From: Pseudoduganella lutea
Lineage (GTDB): Bacteria > Pseudomonadota > Gammaproteobacteria > Burkholderiales > Burkholderiaceae_D
Assembly (NCBI RefSeq): GCF_004209755.1
Contig: NZ_CP035913.1
Span: 3,968,001-4,032,000 of the forward strand
DNA length: 64,000 nt
Direction of reading: 5' to 3'
In this document: piece by piece, positions 17,008 to 26,658 of the stretch
Layout: each line of letters opens with the position of its first letter
Position numbering within the stretch: position 1 is the first letter of the stretch
The notes under the pieces: generated by a model
Databases searched by the model: none
The model's input: only the letters and a program-made list of their open reading frames with translations
Told to the model about the DNA's origin: nothing
Translations under genes and position numbers: made by a program

Positions 17008-17594
17008 GGGAACATTCGCTGCGCCGGGCCAACTGGCACCGGCACGTGCTGGCCGTGAATGCGCCGGCCGCGCTGGCGCGCTGGCTCGTCTCCGGCGGTT
17101 CGCTGACGGCGCGGCTGAAAGCCCATGCCGACGCGTTCCGCGTGCAGGTGCTGGGCCAGCGGCCCGCGCCGTGCCTGGCGGACGAGGCGGAGGCATTTGG
17201 GCTGCGCAAACCTGCCCGCTGCTGGGAACGGGAAGTGCTGCTGCGGTGTGATAATACGCCGGTGGTGTTCGCGCACACCGTGGTGCCGATGAGCGCGACC
17301 GCGGCCGACTGGCCGCTGTTTTCCGCGCTGGGCGAGCGGTCGCTGGGCACCACGCTGTTCGGCGATCCGATGGTGGCGCGCGGGCCGCTCGAATATGCGC
17401 GGCTGCGCGCCAGCCATCCGCTGGCGCGGCGCGCCCGTGCCGCATTGTCGGGCCAGGGAATGGCGATTCCCGAAGAACAGATACTGTATGCACGGCGCTG
17501 CCTGTACCGGCGGCGCCGGGGCACGCTGCTGGTGACCGAGGTGTTCCTGCCACGGGTCGCGGCGCTGGTGCCGAAAACCCCCAACACGAGATGA
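17004..17594 (+). CDS. ubiC: chorismate lyase
   Basis: 196-residue cytoplasmic enzyme that splits chorismate to 4-hydroxybenzoate and pyruvate, the first step of ubiquinone synthesis. Recognised by CWEREVLLRC in the centre, the SLGTTLFGDPMVARGPLEYAR stretch (UbiC-type Gly/Arg/Glu active-site residues) and the C-terminal LYARRCLY...LLVTEVFLP. It overlaps the genes on both sides by four bases, so the mpl-yqiA-ubiC-RNB genes are translationally coupled. Confidence 0.9.
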   Translation: MREHSLRRANWHRHVLAVNAPAALARWLVSGGSLTARLKAHADAFRVQVLGQRPAPCLADEAEAFGLRKPARCWEREVLLRCDNTPVVFAHTVVPMSATAADWPLFSALGERSLGTTLFGDPMVARGPLEYARLRASHPLARRARAALSGQGMAIPEEQILYARRCLYRRRRGTLLVTEVFLPRVAALVPKTPNTR

Positions 17595-19663
17595 ACATGA
17601 ATGTCTTTTTTGAAGAATCCGGCGATTTCAAGGTCGGAAGCGTGCTGTCCACCGCCGGCGAGGCTTACCAGGTGGAGATGGCCAGCGGCAAGCGCAGCAA
17701 GGTAAAGGCCAAGGACGTGCTGCTGCAGTACGAGAAGCCGGCGCCCGAGGAGCTGCTCGAGCAGGCGCGCGCGGTGGCGGCCGATGTCGACCTGGATTTC
17801 CTGTGGGAGGTGGCGGGCCAGGAAGAATTCGGTTTCGCGGAACTGGGCGCCGAGTACTTCGGCCATGCGCCGCTGCCGGCCGAGGCGGCCGGCCTGATCC
17901 TGGCGCTGCACACGGCGCCCGTGTACTTCCACAAGAAGGGCCGCGGGCGCTACAAGGCCGCGCCCGAGCAGACCCTGAAAGCGGCGCTGGCCGGCATCGA
18001 GAAAAAGAAGCAGCAGGCAATCGTCCAGCAGGGCTACGTGGACGAGCTGAAGGCCGACCGCCTGCCCCCTTCCATGGCGGGCATCGTGCACCAGCTGCTG
18101 TTCAAGCCGGACAAGAACACGATCGAATACAAGGCGCTGGAGGCGGCGTGCAATGAATTGCACACCACGCCGGCGCGGCTGATGCTGGCCGTGGGCGGCA
18201 TCGGGTCCGCCAAGGACCTGCACATGGCGAAGTTCCTGTTCGAGTCGTTCCCGCGCGGGCATGGCTTCCCGGAGGTGACGGTGCCGCAGCCGCCGGCCAA
18301 CCTGCCGGTGGCCGACGTGGAAGCCTTCTCGATCGACGACGTGACCACCACCGAGATCGACGATGCGATCTCGATCGTCCACCTGGACGACGGCAAGGTG
18401 CGCATCGGCATCCACATCGCGGCGCCGGGGCTGGCCATCCGCCCGGACGATGCGATCGACAAGATCGCGCGCGCGCGGCTGTCCACCGTCTATATGCCGG
18501 GCGACAAGATCACGATGCTGCCGGATGCCGTCGTCGACGCATACACGCTGGCCGAGGGCAAGACGTGCCCGGCGCTGTCGCTGTATGCCACGCTCGACAT
18601 GGCCGACTGGACCGTGGTCTCGACCGAGACGCGGGCCGAGATGGTGCCGATCGCGAACAACCTGCGCCACAACGACCTCGATGACGTGGTGAATGAAGAA
18701 ACCCTCGCCAGTGGCGAGGGCGACTATCCGCGCAAGGCCGAGCTGACCTTGCTGTGGGGCTGGGCGCAGCACCTGGAAGCGGGGCGGATGGCCAAGCGCG
18801 AGGCGTTCGGCCTGCGGCCGGAGCAGAACAACCGCGTCGACTTCAACTTCTACGTGGAAGACGACGTGGTCACGATCACGCGCCGCAAGCGCGGCGCGCC
18901 GCTCGACAAGATCGTGGCCGAGCTGATGATCTTCGCCAACAGCACGTGGGGCAAGCTGATGCATGACCACGGCGTGCCGGGCATCTACCGCAGCCAGGGC
19001 CGCGGCGTGGGCGGCTGGAACGCGAAGATGCAGGTGCGCATGCTGACGCACGCGGCGCCGCACGAAGGCCTCGGTGTCGACCAGTATGCCTGGAGCACGT
19101 CGCCGCTGCGCCGCTATACGGACCTGGTCAACCAGTGGCAGATCCTGGCCGTGGCCGAGAAGGGCGTGATGGCGCCGCTCGTTGCGCCGTTCAAGCACAA
19201 GGATGCGAACCTGTTCGCGATCGTCTCCGCGTTCGACGCCGCATATGCCGCGTATGCCGACTTCCAGGCCAATATGGAACGCTACTGGTGCCTGCGCTGG
19301 CTGGGCCAGGAAGACAAGCACCAGGTCGAGGCCGTGGTGCTGAAGGATGAAGTGCTGCGCCTGACCGACATCCCGCTCGTGATCCGGCTGCCCGGCATGC
19401 CATCGGCCCCGCGCGGCGCCGCCGTCAAGCTCGACGTGCTCCGTTGGGACGAAGTCGACCTGTCGATCGAAACGCGCCTGCTGGAAATCGAGGCAGCGGC
19501 TCCCGCTGCCGTCGACTTCGAGGAAGACGAGGAAGAGGACAAGACGCTGGCCGGCGAAACCGTGCCGGAACTGGTACCCGATCCCGACCAGCCGGCCGAC
19601 GAGAAGGTGGAAGTGGCCGAGGCTGCCGACGACGTCGACGCCGCGCCCCCCGCCGCTGTGTAA
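17591..19663 (+). CDS. RNB-domain exoribonuclease (RNase II family)
   Basis: 690-residue 3'-to-5' exoribonuclease relative. A small N-terminal domain (about 1-60) precedes the RNB catalytic domain, whose metal-binding Asp cluster is in DDVTTTEIDDAISIVHLDDG (about residues 248-267). RSQGRG and YAWSTSPLRRYTDLVNQWQI are further RNB motifs. The last 60 residues are acidic and probably disordered, so a C-terminal S1 domain is not obvious. Distinct from classical rnr and rnb by its N-terminus. ATG 17591 overlaps the ubiC stop. Confidence 0.9.
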   Translation: MNMNVFFEESGDFKVGSVLSTAGEAYQVEMASGKRSKVKAKDVLLQYEKPAPEELLEQARAVAADVDLDFLWEVAGQEEFGFAELGAEYFGHAPLPAEAAGLILALHTAPVYFHKKGRGRYKAAPEQTLKAALAGIEKKKQQAIVQQGYVDELKADRLPPSMAGIVHQLLFKPDKNTIEYKALEAACNELHTTPARLMLAVGGIGSAKDLHMAKFLFESFPRGHGFPEVTVPQPPANLPVADVEAFSIDDVTTTEIDDAISIVHLDDGKVRIGIHIAAPGLAIRPDDAIDKIARARLSTVYMPGDKITMLPDAVVDAYTLAEGKTCPALSLYATLDMADWTVVSTETRAEMVPIANNLRHNDLDDVVNEETLASGEGDYPRKAELTLLWGWAQHLEAGRMAKREAFGLRPEQNNRVDFNFYVEDDVVTITRRKRGAPLDKIVAELMIFANSTWGKLMHDHGVPGIYRSQGRGVGGWNAKMQVRMLTHAAPHEGLGVDQYAWSTSPLRRYTDLVNQWQILAVAEKGVMAPLVAPFKHKDANLFAIVSAFDAAYAAYADFQANMERYWCLRWLGQEDKHQVEAVVLKDEVLRLTDIPLVIRLPGMPSAPRGAAVKLDVLRWDEVDLSIETRLLEIEAAAPAAVDFEEDEEEDKTLAGETVPELVPDPDQPADEKVEVAEAADDVDAAPPAAV

Positions 19664-19688
19664 TTCGAGCAACCCAACGGCAGAAGCC

Positions 19689-19715
19689 GGGGTCAGACCC
19701 AACGGGTCTGACCCC
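19689..19715. repeat. GGGGTCAGACCC palindromic element
   Basis: GGGGTCAGACCC (19689-19700) and GGGTCTGACCCC (19704-19715) form perfect 12-bp arms around AAC. It lies between the RNase gene and the tonB-like gene and shares its core with elements at 7754-7872 and 62293-62422. It could act as a transcription terminator or operator. Confidence 0.8.
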
Positions 19716-19735
19716 AGGGTTGCCGTGGGGGTAGA

Positions 19736-20653
19736 ATGAATAATTTCGCCTTGCCTTTCAGCCCTTTTTGCGTGAAGTATTTACAAGAAAACCGGTTCCT
19801 CGCGATTGCCCTGGCCGTGTCGGTGCTCGCGCATGCGGCCTTGCTGGCGGTGCGCTTCGTGGCGCCGCTGGAATTCAAGGCGCCGCCCACCGATCCGGCG
19901 CTGGAGGTCATCCTCGTCAATGCCAAGCACGCCAACCGGCCGCTGAAGGCCGAGGCGCTGGCGCAGGCAAACCTCGATGGCGGCGGCATGGCCGACCAGG
20001 GCCGGTCGAAATCGCCCTTGCCGGACATGCGCCGGGTGGCCGACGGCGACAGCATCGAGGCTTCGCGCCGCCGCATCCAGCAGCTCGAAGAAATGCAGAA
20101 GAAGTTGCTGACGCAGGTGAAGACCACGCCCTATCGCGCCGCGCCCGTTACCGAGAATGCCAAGCCCGATCCCACGTCCACGGGCGCGGAGCTGATGGAA
20201 AGCAGCAAGGCCATCGCGCGCATGGCGGCCGAGATCGCGCAAACGATCGAAGACCAGAACAAGCGCCCGCGCCGCACCTACATCACGCCCAGCACGCAGC
20301 AGGTGGGCTACGCGATGTACTACAAGACGTTCCAGCGCAAGGTGGAGGAAGTGGGCACGCTGAACTTCCCGCAACAGAATGGCCGCAAGCTGTATGGCGA
20401 GCTGGTGCTGTCGATTCCGATCTTCCAGGATGGTACGCTGTATACAAAGGAGGGCGGCATCACGGTGCAGACCAGTTCCGGCAACCGCGCGCTGGACGAC
20501 GCGGCGATCGCGATCGTGCGCCGTTCGGCGCCGTTCGGCAAGTTCCCGCCGAACATGCTGTCGAACGACCGTGACGACCTGTGGGTCATCATCACCCGCT
20601 TCAAGTTCACCCGTGAACAAAAACTCGAAGCCATCCTTGGCGGAGCAAAATAA
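19736..20653 (+). CDS. TonB family protein (energy transducer-like)
   Basis: 305 residues. One N-terminal membrane helix ([21 protein letters not shown], about 22-42) anchors it in the inner membrane. A helical periplasmic spacer rich in Gln and Lys (about 100-190) follows, and the last 100 residues form a TonB C-terminal domain ([17 protein letters not shown]...[19 protein letters not shown]). No exbB or exbD is beside it, so it may transmit energy with partners elsewhere or have a structural role. ATG 19736 has a G-rich Shine-Dalgarno very close by; a later in-frame start is possible. It is followed immediately by aroE. Confidence 0.85.
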   Translation: MNNFALPFSPFCVKYLQENRFLAIALAVSVLAHAALLAVRFVAPLEFKAPPTDPALEVILVNAKHANRPLKAEALAQANLDGGGMADQGRSKSPLPDMRRVADGDSIEASRRRIQQLEEMQKKLLTQVKTTPYRAAPVTENAKPDPTSTGAELMESSKAIARMAAEIAQTIEDQNKRPRRTYITPSTQQVGYAMYYKTFQRKVEEVGTLNFPQQNGRKLYGELVLSIPIFQDGTLYTKEGGITVQTSSGNRALDDAAIAIVRRSAPFGKFPPNMLSNDRDDLWVIITRFKFTREQKLEAILGGAK

Positions 20654-20658
20654 AAAAC

Positions 20659-21468
20659 ATGGACAAATACTGCGTCTTCGGCAACCCGATCGCCCACAGC
20701 AAATCGCCCGACATCCACGCCGCGTTCGCGGCCGCCACGGGCCAGCAGCTGACTTATGAAAAGCGCCTGGCGCCGCTGGACGCCTTTGCGCAAGCGGTGC
20801 AGGCGTTCATCGCCGAAGGCGGCAGGGGCGCCAACGTGACCGTGCCGTTCAAGCTGGAGGCTTACCGGCTGGCCAATGCGCTGACGGTGCGCGCGCAGGC
20901 CGCCGGCGCCGTCAACACGCTGCTGTTCGACGAACATGGCATCACCGGTGACAACACCGACGGCGCCGGCCTCGTGGCGGACATCACCGCCAATGCCGGC
21001 GTGCCGATCGCCGGCAAGCGCGTGCTGCTGCTCGGGGCCGGCGGGGCCGCGCGCGGCGCCGTGCTGCCGATCCTCGAGCACCGCCCCGCGGCGCTGGTGA
21101 TTGCCAACCGCACCGTCGCCACCGCCGAAGCGCTCGTGCAGCAGTTTGCGCCGCTGGGCGGCGAAGGTGTCGTGTCGGCGTGCGGCTTTGCCGGGATCGA
21201 CGGCCGCTTCGATATCGTCATCAATGCCACGTCGGCCAGCCTGCAGGCCGACCTGCCGCCCATTCCCGCCTCCGTCTTCCGCGAGGGCACGCTGGCGCTG
21301 GACATGATGTACGGGAAGGAGCCGACCGTGTTCATGCAGTTCGCCGCGGCCCATGGCGCCATCGTGCGCGATGGCCTGGGCATGCTGGTGGAACAGGCCG
21401 CCGAGGCGTTCCATGGCTGGCGCGGCGTGCGCCCGGCCACGGCGGAGGTGCTGGCGAAGCTGCGATGA
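20659..21468 (+). CDS. aroE: shikimate dehydrogenase (NADP+)
   Basis: 269-residue enzyme that reduces 3-dehydroshikimate to shikimate. N-terminal [20 protein letters not shown] binds shikimate through the Ser pair, [12 protein letters not shown] contains the catalytic Lys, and [10 protein letters not shown] the catalytic Asp. The NADP-binding loop is [17 protein letters not shown]. The stop overlaps the mtgA start (ATGA). It acts two steps from aroQ, which is also in this window but in another operon. Confidence 0.96.
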   Translation: MDKYCVFGNPIAHSKSPDIHAAFAAATGQQLTYEKRLAPLDAFAQAVQAFIAEGGRGANVTVPFKLEAYRLANALTVRAQAAGAVNTLLFDEHGITGDNTDGAGLVADITANAGVPIAGKRVLLLGAGGAARGAVLPILEHRPAALVIANRTVATAEALVQQFAPLGGEGVVSACGFAGIDGRFDIVINATSASLQADLPPIPASVFREGTLALDMMYGKEPTVFMQFAAAHGAIVRDGLGMLVEQAAEAFHGWRGVRPATAEVLAKLR

Positions 21469-22190
21469 TGACCAGGGCGACCAAGGTGACCAGGGCTCCC
21501 GGGCGCTATGCCTGGATCAAGTGGGTATTCATCATTCCCGTCGTGCTGTTCATCGCGGTGCAGCTGTACTTCCTCGCGCAGATCTGGTGGTGGCGCGACC
21601 ATGAGCCGGGCATGACGGCGTTCATGCGCCAGCAGCTGTCGGTCATGCAGGAAAAGAACCCGGATGCACAGATCGTCCAGAAATGGGTGCCTTACGAGCG
21701 CATTTCGACGAACCTGAAGCGGGCCATCATCGCTTCCGAGGATGCGAATTTTTCCGACCATGATGGCGTGGACTGGGAAGCGCTGGAAAAGGCCTACGAG
21801 CGCAATGAAAAGCGCAAGAAGGTCACGCACGGCGGTTCCACGATCACGCAGCAGCTGGCGAAGAACCTGTTCCTGTCCGGCTCGCGCAGTTACCTGCGCA
21901 AGGGCCAGGAGCTGATCATCGCCTACATGCTGGAAACGGTGCTGGACAAGCGCCGCATCTTCGAGATCTACCTGAATGTCGTCGAATTCGGCCGCGGCGT
22001 GTATGGCGCCGAAGCGGCGGCGCGGCATTACTACAAGGTGCCCGCGTCGAAACTGGGCGCGTCGCAGGCGGCGCGGCTGGCCGTGATGCTGCCGAATCCC
22101 CGGTATTACGATGCCCACCGCAACACGCGTTACCTGAATCGGCGCACGCAGATTATCCTGCGGCGCATGGGGTCGGCCGAGCTGCCGTGA
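21465..22190 (+). CDS. mtgA: monofunctional biosynthetic peptidoglycan transglycosylase
   Basis: 241-residue inner-membrane enzyme that polymerises lipid II into glycan strands. One membrane helix at about 17-40 ([20 protein letters not shown]), then a GT51 domain with the catalytic Glu in [15 protein letters not shown] and the second conserved block [16 protein letters not shown], followed by [20 protein letters not shown]. No transpeptidase domain, as expected for MtgA. Start ATG 21465 overlaps aroE; ATG 21468 is an alternative. Confidence 0.95.
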   Translation: MMTRATKVTRAPGRYAWIKWVFIIPVVLFIAVQLYFLAQIWWWRDHEPGMTAFMRQQLSVMQEKNPDAQIVQKWVPYERISTNLKRAIIASEDANFSDHDGVDWEALEKAYERNEKRKKVTHGGSTITQQLAKNLFLSGSRSYLRKGQELIIAYMLETVLDKRRIFEIYLNVVEFGRGVYGAEAAARHYYKVPASKLGASQAARLAVMLPNPRYYDAHRNTRYLNRRTQIILRRMGSAELP

Positions 22191-22266
22191 ATTTCGCAGC
22201 ATAATTACCGCAACGACCGGTTCCTCCTGTAAAAAGTGGTCCTGCGGTCTGGTCCCGCCGGGGCCT

Positions 22267-22295
22267 TTGCCTGTACACTTGCGCTGTTTTATTTT
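22267..22295 (+). promoter_or_regulatory. putative sigma-70 promoter of corA
   Basis: TTGCCT (22267-22272), 17-base spacer, TATTTT (22290-22295), about 45 bases before the corA start. Sequence match only. Confidence 0.35.
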
Positions 22296-22340
22296 TTGCT
22301 TCTTGCAAGTATCCAGAATGCCAGTCGGCTGAGAGTGCCT

Positions 22341-23306
22341 ATGATCAATGTCTTCGTTCTACAAAATGGCCGGCTGAACCAGGTTCCCATCGAAACGCGC
22401 GAAGACCTTGAACAAGTGGCACCTGTCTGGGTCGACCTGACCGATCCGGAAGACGACGAGCGTGCCTGGGTCAAGGCGATCTACGGCGTGACCCTGCCGG
22501 GCGAGGACGAAGTCAAGGATATCGAAGCCTCGGCCCGCTACTACGAAGCCGAGAACGGCGACCTGCACCTGCGCACGGATTTCCTGCTGGAAGAAGACGA
22601 TGGCCCGTCGCGCATCGTCACCGTGGCCTTCATCCTGGCCCGCAAGATGCTGTTCTCCGTCCACACGGACGACTTGCCCGTGTTCCGCCTGGTACGCATG
22701 CGCGCCCGCTCCCGGCCCGGTTCCATCGTCGACTACATGGACGTGCTGCTGGACCTGTATGCCACCGATGCCGAATACTCGGCCGATGCGCTCGAAGGCA
22801 TCTACCAGAACCTGGAAGAGGTGTCGTTCCGCGTGCTGCAGGAAGAGTTCACCGACAAGGACGCGGCCGATGCGCTGTCGGCCATCGCCCACGAGGAAGA
22901 CTTGAACGGGCGCATCCGCCGCAACATGATGGATACGCGGCGCGCGGTCAGCTTCCTGATGCGCGGCCGCCTGCTCAATTCCGAGCAGTTCGAGGAGGCA
23001 CGGCAGATCCTGCGCGACATCGAATCGCTCGATGGCCACACATCCTTCCTGTTCGACAAGATCAACTTCCTGATGGATGCCACCGTCGGCTTCATCAACA
23101 TCAACCAGAACAAGATCATCAAGATCTTCTCGGTGGCCAGCGTGGGCTTCCTGCCGCCGACCCTGATCGCCAGCGTGTACGGCATGAACTTCAACTTCAT
23201 GCCGGAACTGAACTGGACGTTCGGTTACCCGTGGGCATGGGGCCTGATGATCACGAGCGCCATCGCGCCTTTCCTGTATTTCCGGCACCGGGGCTGGTTG
23301 AAATAG
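22341..23306 (+). CDS. corA: magnesium/cobalt transport protein CorA
   Basis: 321-residue divalent cation channel of the CorA family, a pentamer in the inner membrane. A large acidic cytoplasmic domain is followed by two C-terminal membrane helices. The selectivity signature YGMNFNFMPELNW lies in the loop between them, and the protein ends with the basic HRGWLK. The start at ATG 22341 (MINVFVLQNG) is preferred to the open frame from 22236, which would add a spurious hydrophobic leader. A second CorA-type protein lies at 61264-62277. Confidence 0.95.
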   Translation: MINVFVLQNGRLNQVPIETREDLEQVAPVWVDLTDPEDDERAWVKAIYGVTLPGEDEVKDIEASARYYEAENGDLHLRTDFLLEEDDGPSRIVTVAFILARKMLFSVHTDDLPVFRLVRMRARSRPGSIVDYMDVLLDLYATDAEYSADALEGIYQNLEEVSFRVLQEEFTDKDAADALSAIAHEEDLNGRIRRNMMDTRRAVSFLMRGRLLNSEQFEEARQILRDIESLDGHTSFLFDKINFLMDATVGFININQNKIIKIFSVASVGFLPPTLIASVYGMNFNFMPELNWTFGYPWAWGLMITSAIAPFLYFRHRGWLK

Positions 23307-23315
23307 ACTGCAATG

Positions 23316-23341
23316 AAAAAGCGGCCGCGGCCGCTTTTTTT
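23316..23341. terminator. bidirectional intrinsic terminator after corA
   Basis: Five A, the perfect palindrome GCGGCCGCGGCCGC (23321-23334), then seven T. It serves corA and, read from the other strand, the convergent heme-copper-like gene. Confidence 0.85.
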
Positions 23342-23360
23342 ACCGCCGTGCCCAATACCA

Positions 23361-23819
23361 TTACGCGCCGCGGGGCGACACGTCCGGCGCCATCCCGGCC
23401 GCTGCCGTTTCCTTCCTGTTCTGCAGGTTCAGGAAGATGTTGGCCGTCATGGCCAGGATCGATACCGCGGCGGATATCTCTGCGATCACCAGCGCCGGCA
23501 AGATCTGCACGTCCCCCGTCAGCAGCACGTAGGCGAGCGAACCCATCATGAGTGGCAATGCCAGGTTCAGCAGCCAGAAATGGATGCGCGCCAGCCTGGT
23601 GGTGCCCGTCTGCGGGAAGACCGTATAGATGAGTCCGGAAATGGCCAAGGTCGCCCAGCCCAGCAGGTTGACGTGCGCATGAATGGGCCGCAGCGTGAAG
23701 TCCTGGCTGGCGCCCATGCCGATGCCGATGGCCACACCGACCACCAGATAGAGCACGGCCAGCTTGATCCAGACGATGCCGGGCTGTGCCTGTTCCTGTT
23801 GAGCCGAATGACTATGCAT
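23361..23819 (-). CDS. small four-helix membrane protein related to heme-copper oxidase subunit I
   Basis: 152 residues with four hydrophobic segments (about 18-36, 47-67, 80-102 and 108-130). The stretch RPIHAHVNLLGWATLAISG has the His-x-His-x-N-L-x-G-W pattern of the cytochrome oxidase subunit I superfamily (cbb3/NnrS-like), which binds heme or copper. The protein is far shorter than a catalytic subunit I, so it cannot be a complete oxidase; it may be a heme- or copper-binding accessory or sensor. A clear AAGGAGA precedes ATG 23819. It stands alone, next to the tetrapyrrole gene hemL. Confidence 0.75.
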   Translation of the reverse strand: MHSHSAQQEQAQPGIVWIKLAVLYLVVGVAIGIGMGASQDFTLRPIHAHVNLLGWATLAISGLIYTVFPQTGTTRLARIHFWLLNLALPLMMGSLAYVLLTGDVQILPALVIAEISAAVSILAMTANIFLNLQNRKETAAAGMAPDVSPRGA

Positions 23820-23953
23820 GATGATTTCTCCTTCCGATCTGGTGAAGCAGCGGATTGTAAAGATCGGATGTCATCGAAATGTCGGAACATTGTCAGGTAA
23901 GGAGTTTTCAGAACGAGAGCGAATTCGCAGGGTGATTTGCTGAAACATTGCGT

Positions 23954-23980
23954 GAAAAATGGGGACGTACCCCATTTTTC
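23954..23980. repeat. GAAAAATGGGG palindrome
   Basis: GAAAAATGGGG (23954-23964) and CCCCATTTTTC (23970-23980) form perfect 11-bp arms around ACGTA. The core GGGGACGTACCCC resembles the GGGGTCAGACCCC-type elements elsewhere in the window. Confidence 0.75.
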
Positions 23981-23987
23981 AGGCAAC

Positions 23988-24014
23988 AAAAAAGGACGGT
24001 TGCCCGTCCTTTTT
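23988..24014. terminator. intrinsic terminator of hemL
   Basis: AAAAAAGGACGG (23988-23999), loop TTGC, CCGTCCTTTTT (24004-24014). Read on the minus strand, the A-run becomes the U-tract after the hemL stop. Confidence 0.85.
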
Positions 24015-24033
24015 GATTGCAGCGAAGCGGTGC

Positions 24034-25320
24034 TTACTTCAGCCGCGCAAACACCCGCCGTGCCGCTTCGATGGTTTCGTCAACGACCGCATCGTCATGA
24101 GCGGCCGAAACAAAACCGGCTTCGAACGCGGCCGGGGCGAAATACACGCCTTCGTCCAGCATCGCGTGGAAGAACTCGTTGAACTTCGCGCGGTCGCCGG
24201 CCATCATCTCGGCATAGTTGCGCGGCGGTTCGGCGCTGAAGTACAGGCCGAACATGCCGCCTTCGTAATCGGCGCAGAACGTGACGCCTTCCTGGAAGGC
24301 GGCATCGGTCAAGCCTTCGGCCAGGCGCTTCGCGGTGGCCGTCAGGCGGTCATAGAAGCCCGGTGCCTGGATCAGTTTCAGCGTGGCCATGCCGGCGGCG
24401 ACGGCGATCGGGTTGCCGGACAACGTGCCCGCCTGGTAGACGGCGCCGACCGGCGACATATTGCCCATCAATTCGGCGCTGCCGCCGAAGGCCGCCACGG
24501 GCAGGCCGCCGCCGATGACCTTGCCGAGCGCGGTGAGATCGGGCTTGATGCCGTACAGCGCCTGGGCGCCGGCCAGGCCGACGCGGAAGCCGCACATCAC
24601 TTCGTCGAAGATCAGCAGCGCGCCATGGCGCGTGCACAGGTCGCGCAGCGCCTGCAGGAATTCCGGCGACGCCTTGATCAGGTTCATGTTGCCGGCCACG
24701 GGCTCGACGATCACGCAGGCGATCTCGTCGCCGAATTCGTCGAACGCTTCCTCGACCCCGGTCACGTCGTTATAGTCCAGCACGAGCGTGTGCTTGACGA
24801 AATCTTCCGGCACGCCGGCCGACGTGGGATTGCCGAACGTGAGCAGGCCGCTGCCCGCCTTCACCAGCAGGGAATCGGCGTGGCCGTGGTAGCAGCCCTC
24901 GAACTTGACGATCTTGTCGCGGCCCGTGGCACCGCGCGCCAGGCGCAGCGCGCTCATCGTGGCCTCCGTGCCGGACGAGACCAGGCGCACCTGCTCGATC
25001 GACGGCACGATGCGGGCGATTTCCTCCGCCATCTCCACTTCGCCCTGGGTGGGCGTGCCGAAGGACAGGCCGCGGGTGGCCGCATCCTGCACGGCCTGCA
25101 CCACCTGAGGGTGGGCGTGGCCGACGATGGCCGGACCCCAGGAACCGATGTAGTCGATATAGCGCTTGCCGTCGGCATCCCAGAAATACGGGCCCTCGGC
25201 ACGGGTGATGAAGCGCGGGGTGCCGCCCACGGAGCGGAAGGCGCGCACCGGCGAGTTGACCCCGCCGGGCGTGGTCTTCTGCGCGCGTTCGAACAGTACA
25301 TCGTTTTGCGAAATCGTCAT
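24034..25320 (-). CDS. hemL: glutamate-1-semialdehyde 2,1-aminomutase
   Basis: 428-residue PLP enzyme that makes 5-aminolevulinate, the start of heme synthesis by the C5 route. The N-terminus has [20 protein letters not shown] sequence (visible as [20 protein letters not shown]), the cofactor region is [13 protein letters not shown], and the PLP lysine is in [19 protein letters not shown]. The stop of the upstream ThiD-like gene overlaps the hemL ATG by four bases, so the two are cotranslated; a terminator follows hemL. Confidence 0.97.
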   Translation of the reverse strand: MTISQNDVLFERAQKTTPGGVNSPVRAFRSVGGTPRFITRAEGPYFWDADGKRYIDYIGSWGPAIVGHAHPQVVQAVQDAATRGLSFGTPTQGEVEMAEEIARIVPSIEQVRLVSSGTEATMSALRLARGATGRDKIVKFEGCYHGHADSLLVKAGSGLLTFGNPTSAGVPEDFVKHTLVLDYNDVTGVEEAFDEFGDEIACVIVEPVAGNMNLIKASPEFLQALRDLCTRHGALLIFDEVMCGFRVGLAGAQALYGIKPDLTALGKVIGGGLPVAAFGGSAELMGNMSPVGAVYQAGTLSGNPIAVAAGMATLKLIQAPGFYDRLTATAKRLAEGLTDAAFQEGVTFCADYEGGMFGLYFSAEPPRNYAEMMAGDRAKFNEFFHAMLDEGVYFAPAAFEAGFVSAAHDDAVVDETIEAARRVFARLK

Positions 25321-26168
25321 TGCTTATCCTTTTTCGGTTTCTCCGCCACCGCATGGAAGCGGTTCGGCACCAGCCTGCCCATGCCGTAGCGCTGGGCATG
25401 GCGCAGGGCGCCGAAAGTATATTGCTGGGCAAGGTCGACGGCTTGCGGCAGTGCCAGGCCGCGCGCCATGTAGGCGGCAATCGCGGCCGACAGCACGCAA
25501 CCGGCGCCAACGAACGGGCCGGGCAGGTGCTGCCAGCGGTCATGGCGGATCACGCCGCCGTCGCCATACAGCGTGTTGGCACGCAGGCCCGTTTCGGCGC
25601 GCGAGCTGCCGGCGGGCGTGCCCGTCACCAGCACATACTCGCAGCCCAGGTCGATCAGGTGCTGGGCATCGTCGCCCATCGTCTCGCCATTCGACAGGTC
25701 GCGCCAGGTTTCCGCCATGCGCCCCAGTTCCACCTGCGACAGCATCAGCAGCGTGGCCTGCGGCACCAGCAGCTGGCGCAGCACCGTGAGCAGTTCCTCG
25801 GGATCGGTCTGTTCGGACAGCGGCGGCAACTGCGAGCCGAATGGATCGAGGATCAGCGGCGCATCCGGATAATCGGACACCACTTCGGCGATCGAGGAAA
25901 TGTGTTCCATCTGGTCGACCGCGCCGATCTTGAACGCGGCCACCTGCACGTCTTCCAGCACCACGCGGGCCTGGTCGGACACCCAGTCCGGTTCCACATG
26001 CTGCTGTTCCTCCACGCGGGCACTGTCGCCGATGAGCAGGGCGGTGGTGACGGACAGGCCCTGGCATCCGAGCGCGGCGAACACGCCGATGTCGGAATGC
26101 ACGCCCACTGCGCCGATCGGATCGGCCACGCCGAAAGTCAGGATGAGGGGTGATGTTTGGTTTTGCAC
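25317..26168 (-). CDS. ThiD-like hydroxymethylpyrimidine/phosphomethylpyrimidine kinase
   Basis: 283-residue ribokinase-fold protein of the ThiD family, which phosphorylates HMP and HMP-P for thiamine synthesis. Two family motifs are altered: the N-terminal substrate loop reads [16 protein letters not shown] where ThiD usually has a Ser-Gly-Gly-Ala-Gly pattern, and the anion hole is [17 protein letters not shown] rather than GTGC. Activity or substrate may therefore differ. GTG 26168 is the only reasonable start. It overlaps hemL by four bases and diverges from the rubredoxin gene, an arrangement typical of this lineage. Confidence 0.8.
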   Translation of the reverse strand: MQNQTSPLILTFGVADPIGAVGVHSDIGVFAALGCQGLSVTTALLIGDSARVEEQQHVEPDWVSDQARVVLEDVQVAAFKIGAVDQMEHISSIAEVVSDYPDAPLILDPFGSQLPPLSEQTDPEELLTVLRQLLVPQATLLMLSQVELGRMAETWRDLSNGETMGDDAQHLIDLGCEYVLVTGTPAGSSRAETGLRANTLYGDGGVIRHDRWQHLPGPFVGAGCVLSAAIAAYMARGLALPQAVDLAQQYTFGALRHAQRYGMGRLVPNRFHAVAEKPKKDKQ

Positions 26169-26224
26169 GGCCAGTAGATTAAGATACCCGATTCAGCATT
26201 TTACTTGATTGAAGGTGGCAGAAC

Positions 26225-26440
26225 GTGAGCAGCAATAATGTAGAAAATAGCGCCCGGCAAAATGCCGGTGGCGAGTTCAAGAGCTGGATGTGCCTGATCT
26301 GCGGCTGGATCTATGACGAAGAAGCGGGCCTGCCCGAAGAGGGCATCGCACCGGGAACCCGCTGGGAAGATGTGCCGATGAACTGGACCTGCCCGGAATG
26401 CGGTGCCCGCAAGGACGACTTCGAAATGGTCGCCCTGTAG
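26225..26440 (+). CDS. rubA: rubredoxin
   Basis: 71-residue small electron carrier. Two CxxC pairs, MCLICGWIYDEE and WTCPECGARKDDF, bind a single iron. The central GIAPGTRWEDVPMNW is the family core. A polar N-terminal extension of about 18 residues precedes the fold. Start is GTG 26225 with AAGGTGG about eight bases before it. Its redox partner is not in the window. Confidence 0.95.
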   Translation: MSSNNVENSARQNAGGEFKSWMCLICGWIYDEEAGLPEEGIAPGTRWEDVPMNWTCPECGARKDDFEMVAL

Positions 26441-26448
26441 TAGGACCT

Positions 26449-26554
26449 CGATAAACCTATTGCGCGGCCCGGGCTGCTGGTCTGCGATGCTCACCGTACT
26501 AAAGTACGGCTCCGCGTCTCAACCAGATCCCGGACCGCTCATTACGGTTTCTCG
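26449..26554. repeat. 106-nt imperfect inverted-repeat element, copy 1
   Basis: Nearly symmetrical about 26501-26502. CGATAAACC opposes GGTTTCTCG, GCGGCCCGGG opposes CCCGGACCGC, CTGGT opposes ACCAG, and the tip is CCGTAC-TAAA-GTACGG. A smaller CTCG/CGAG hairpin follows. It fills the rubA-pilG gap. A related element with the same ends lies at 49266-49389. Confidence 0.75.
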
Positions 26555-26658
26555 AGGCCCCGAGACGCTCGTAAGCGACCTCAATTTCCGCAGGGATTTA
26601 ACGTCCGCCCCATCAATTTTCCCTGTGCTATCGTAAGTGAAATGGGTGGATACAATAT

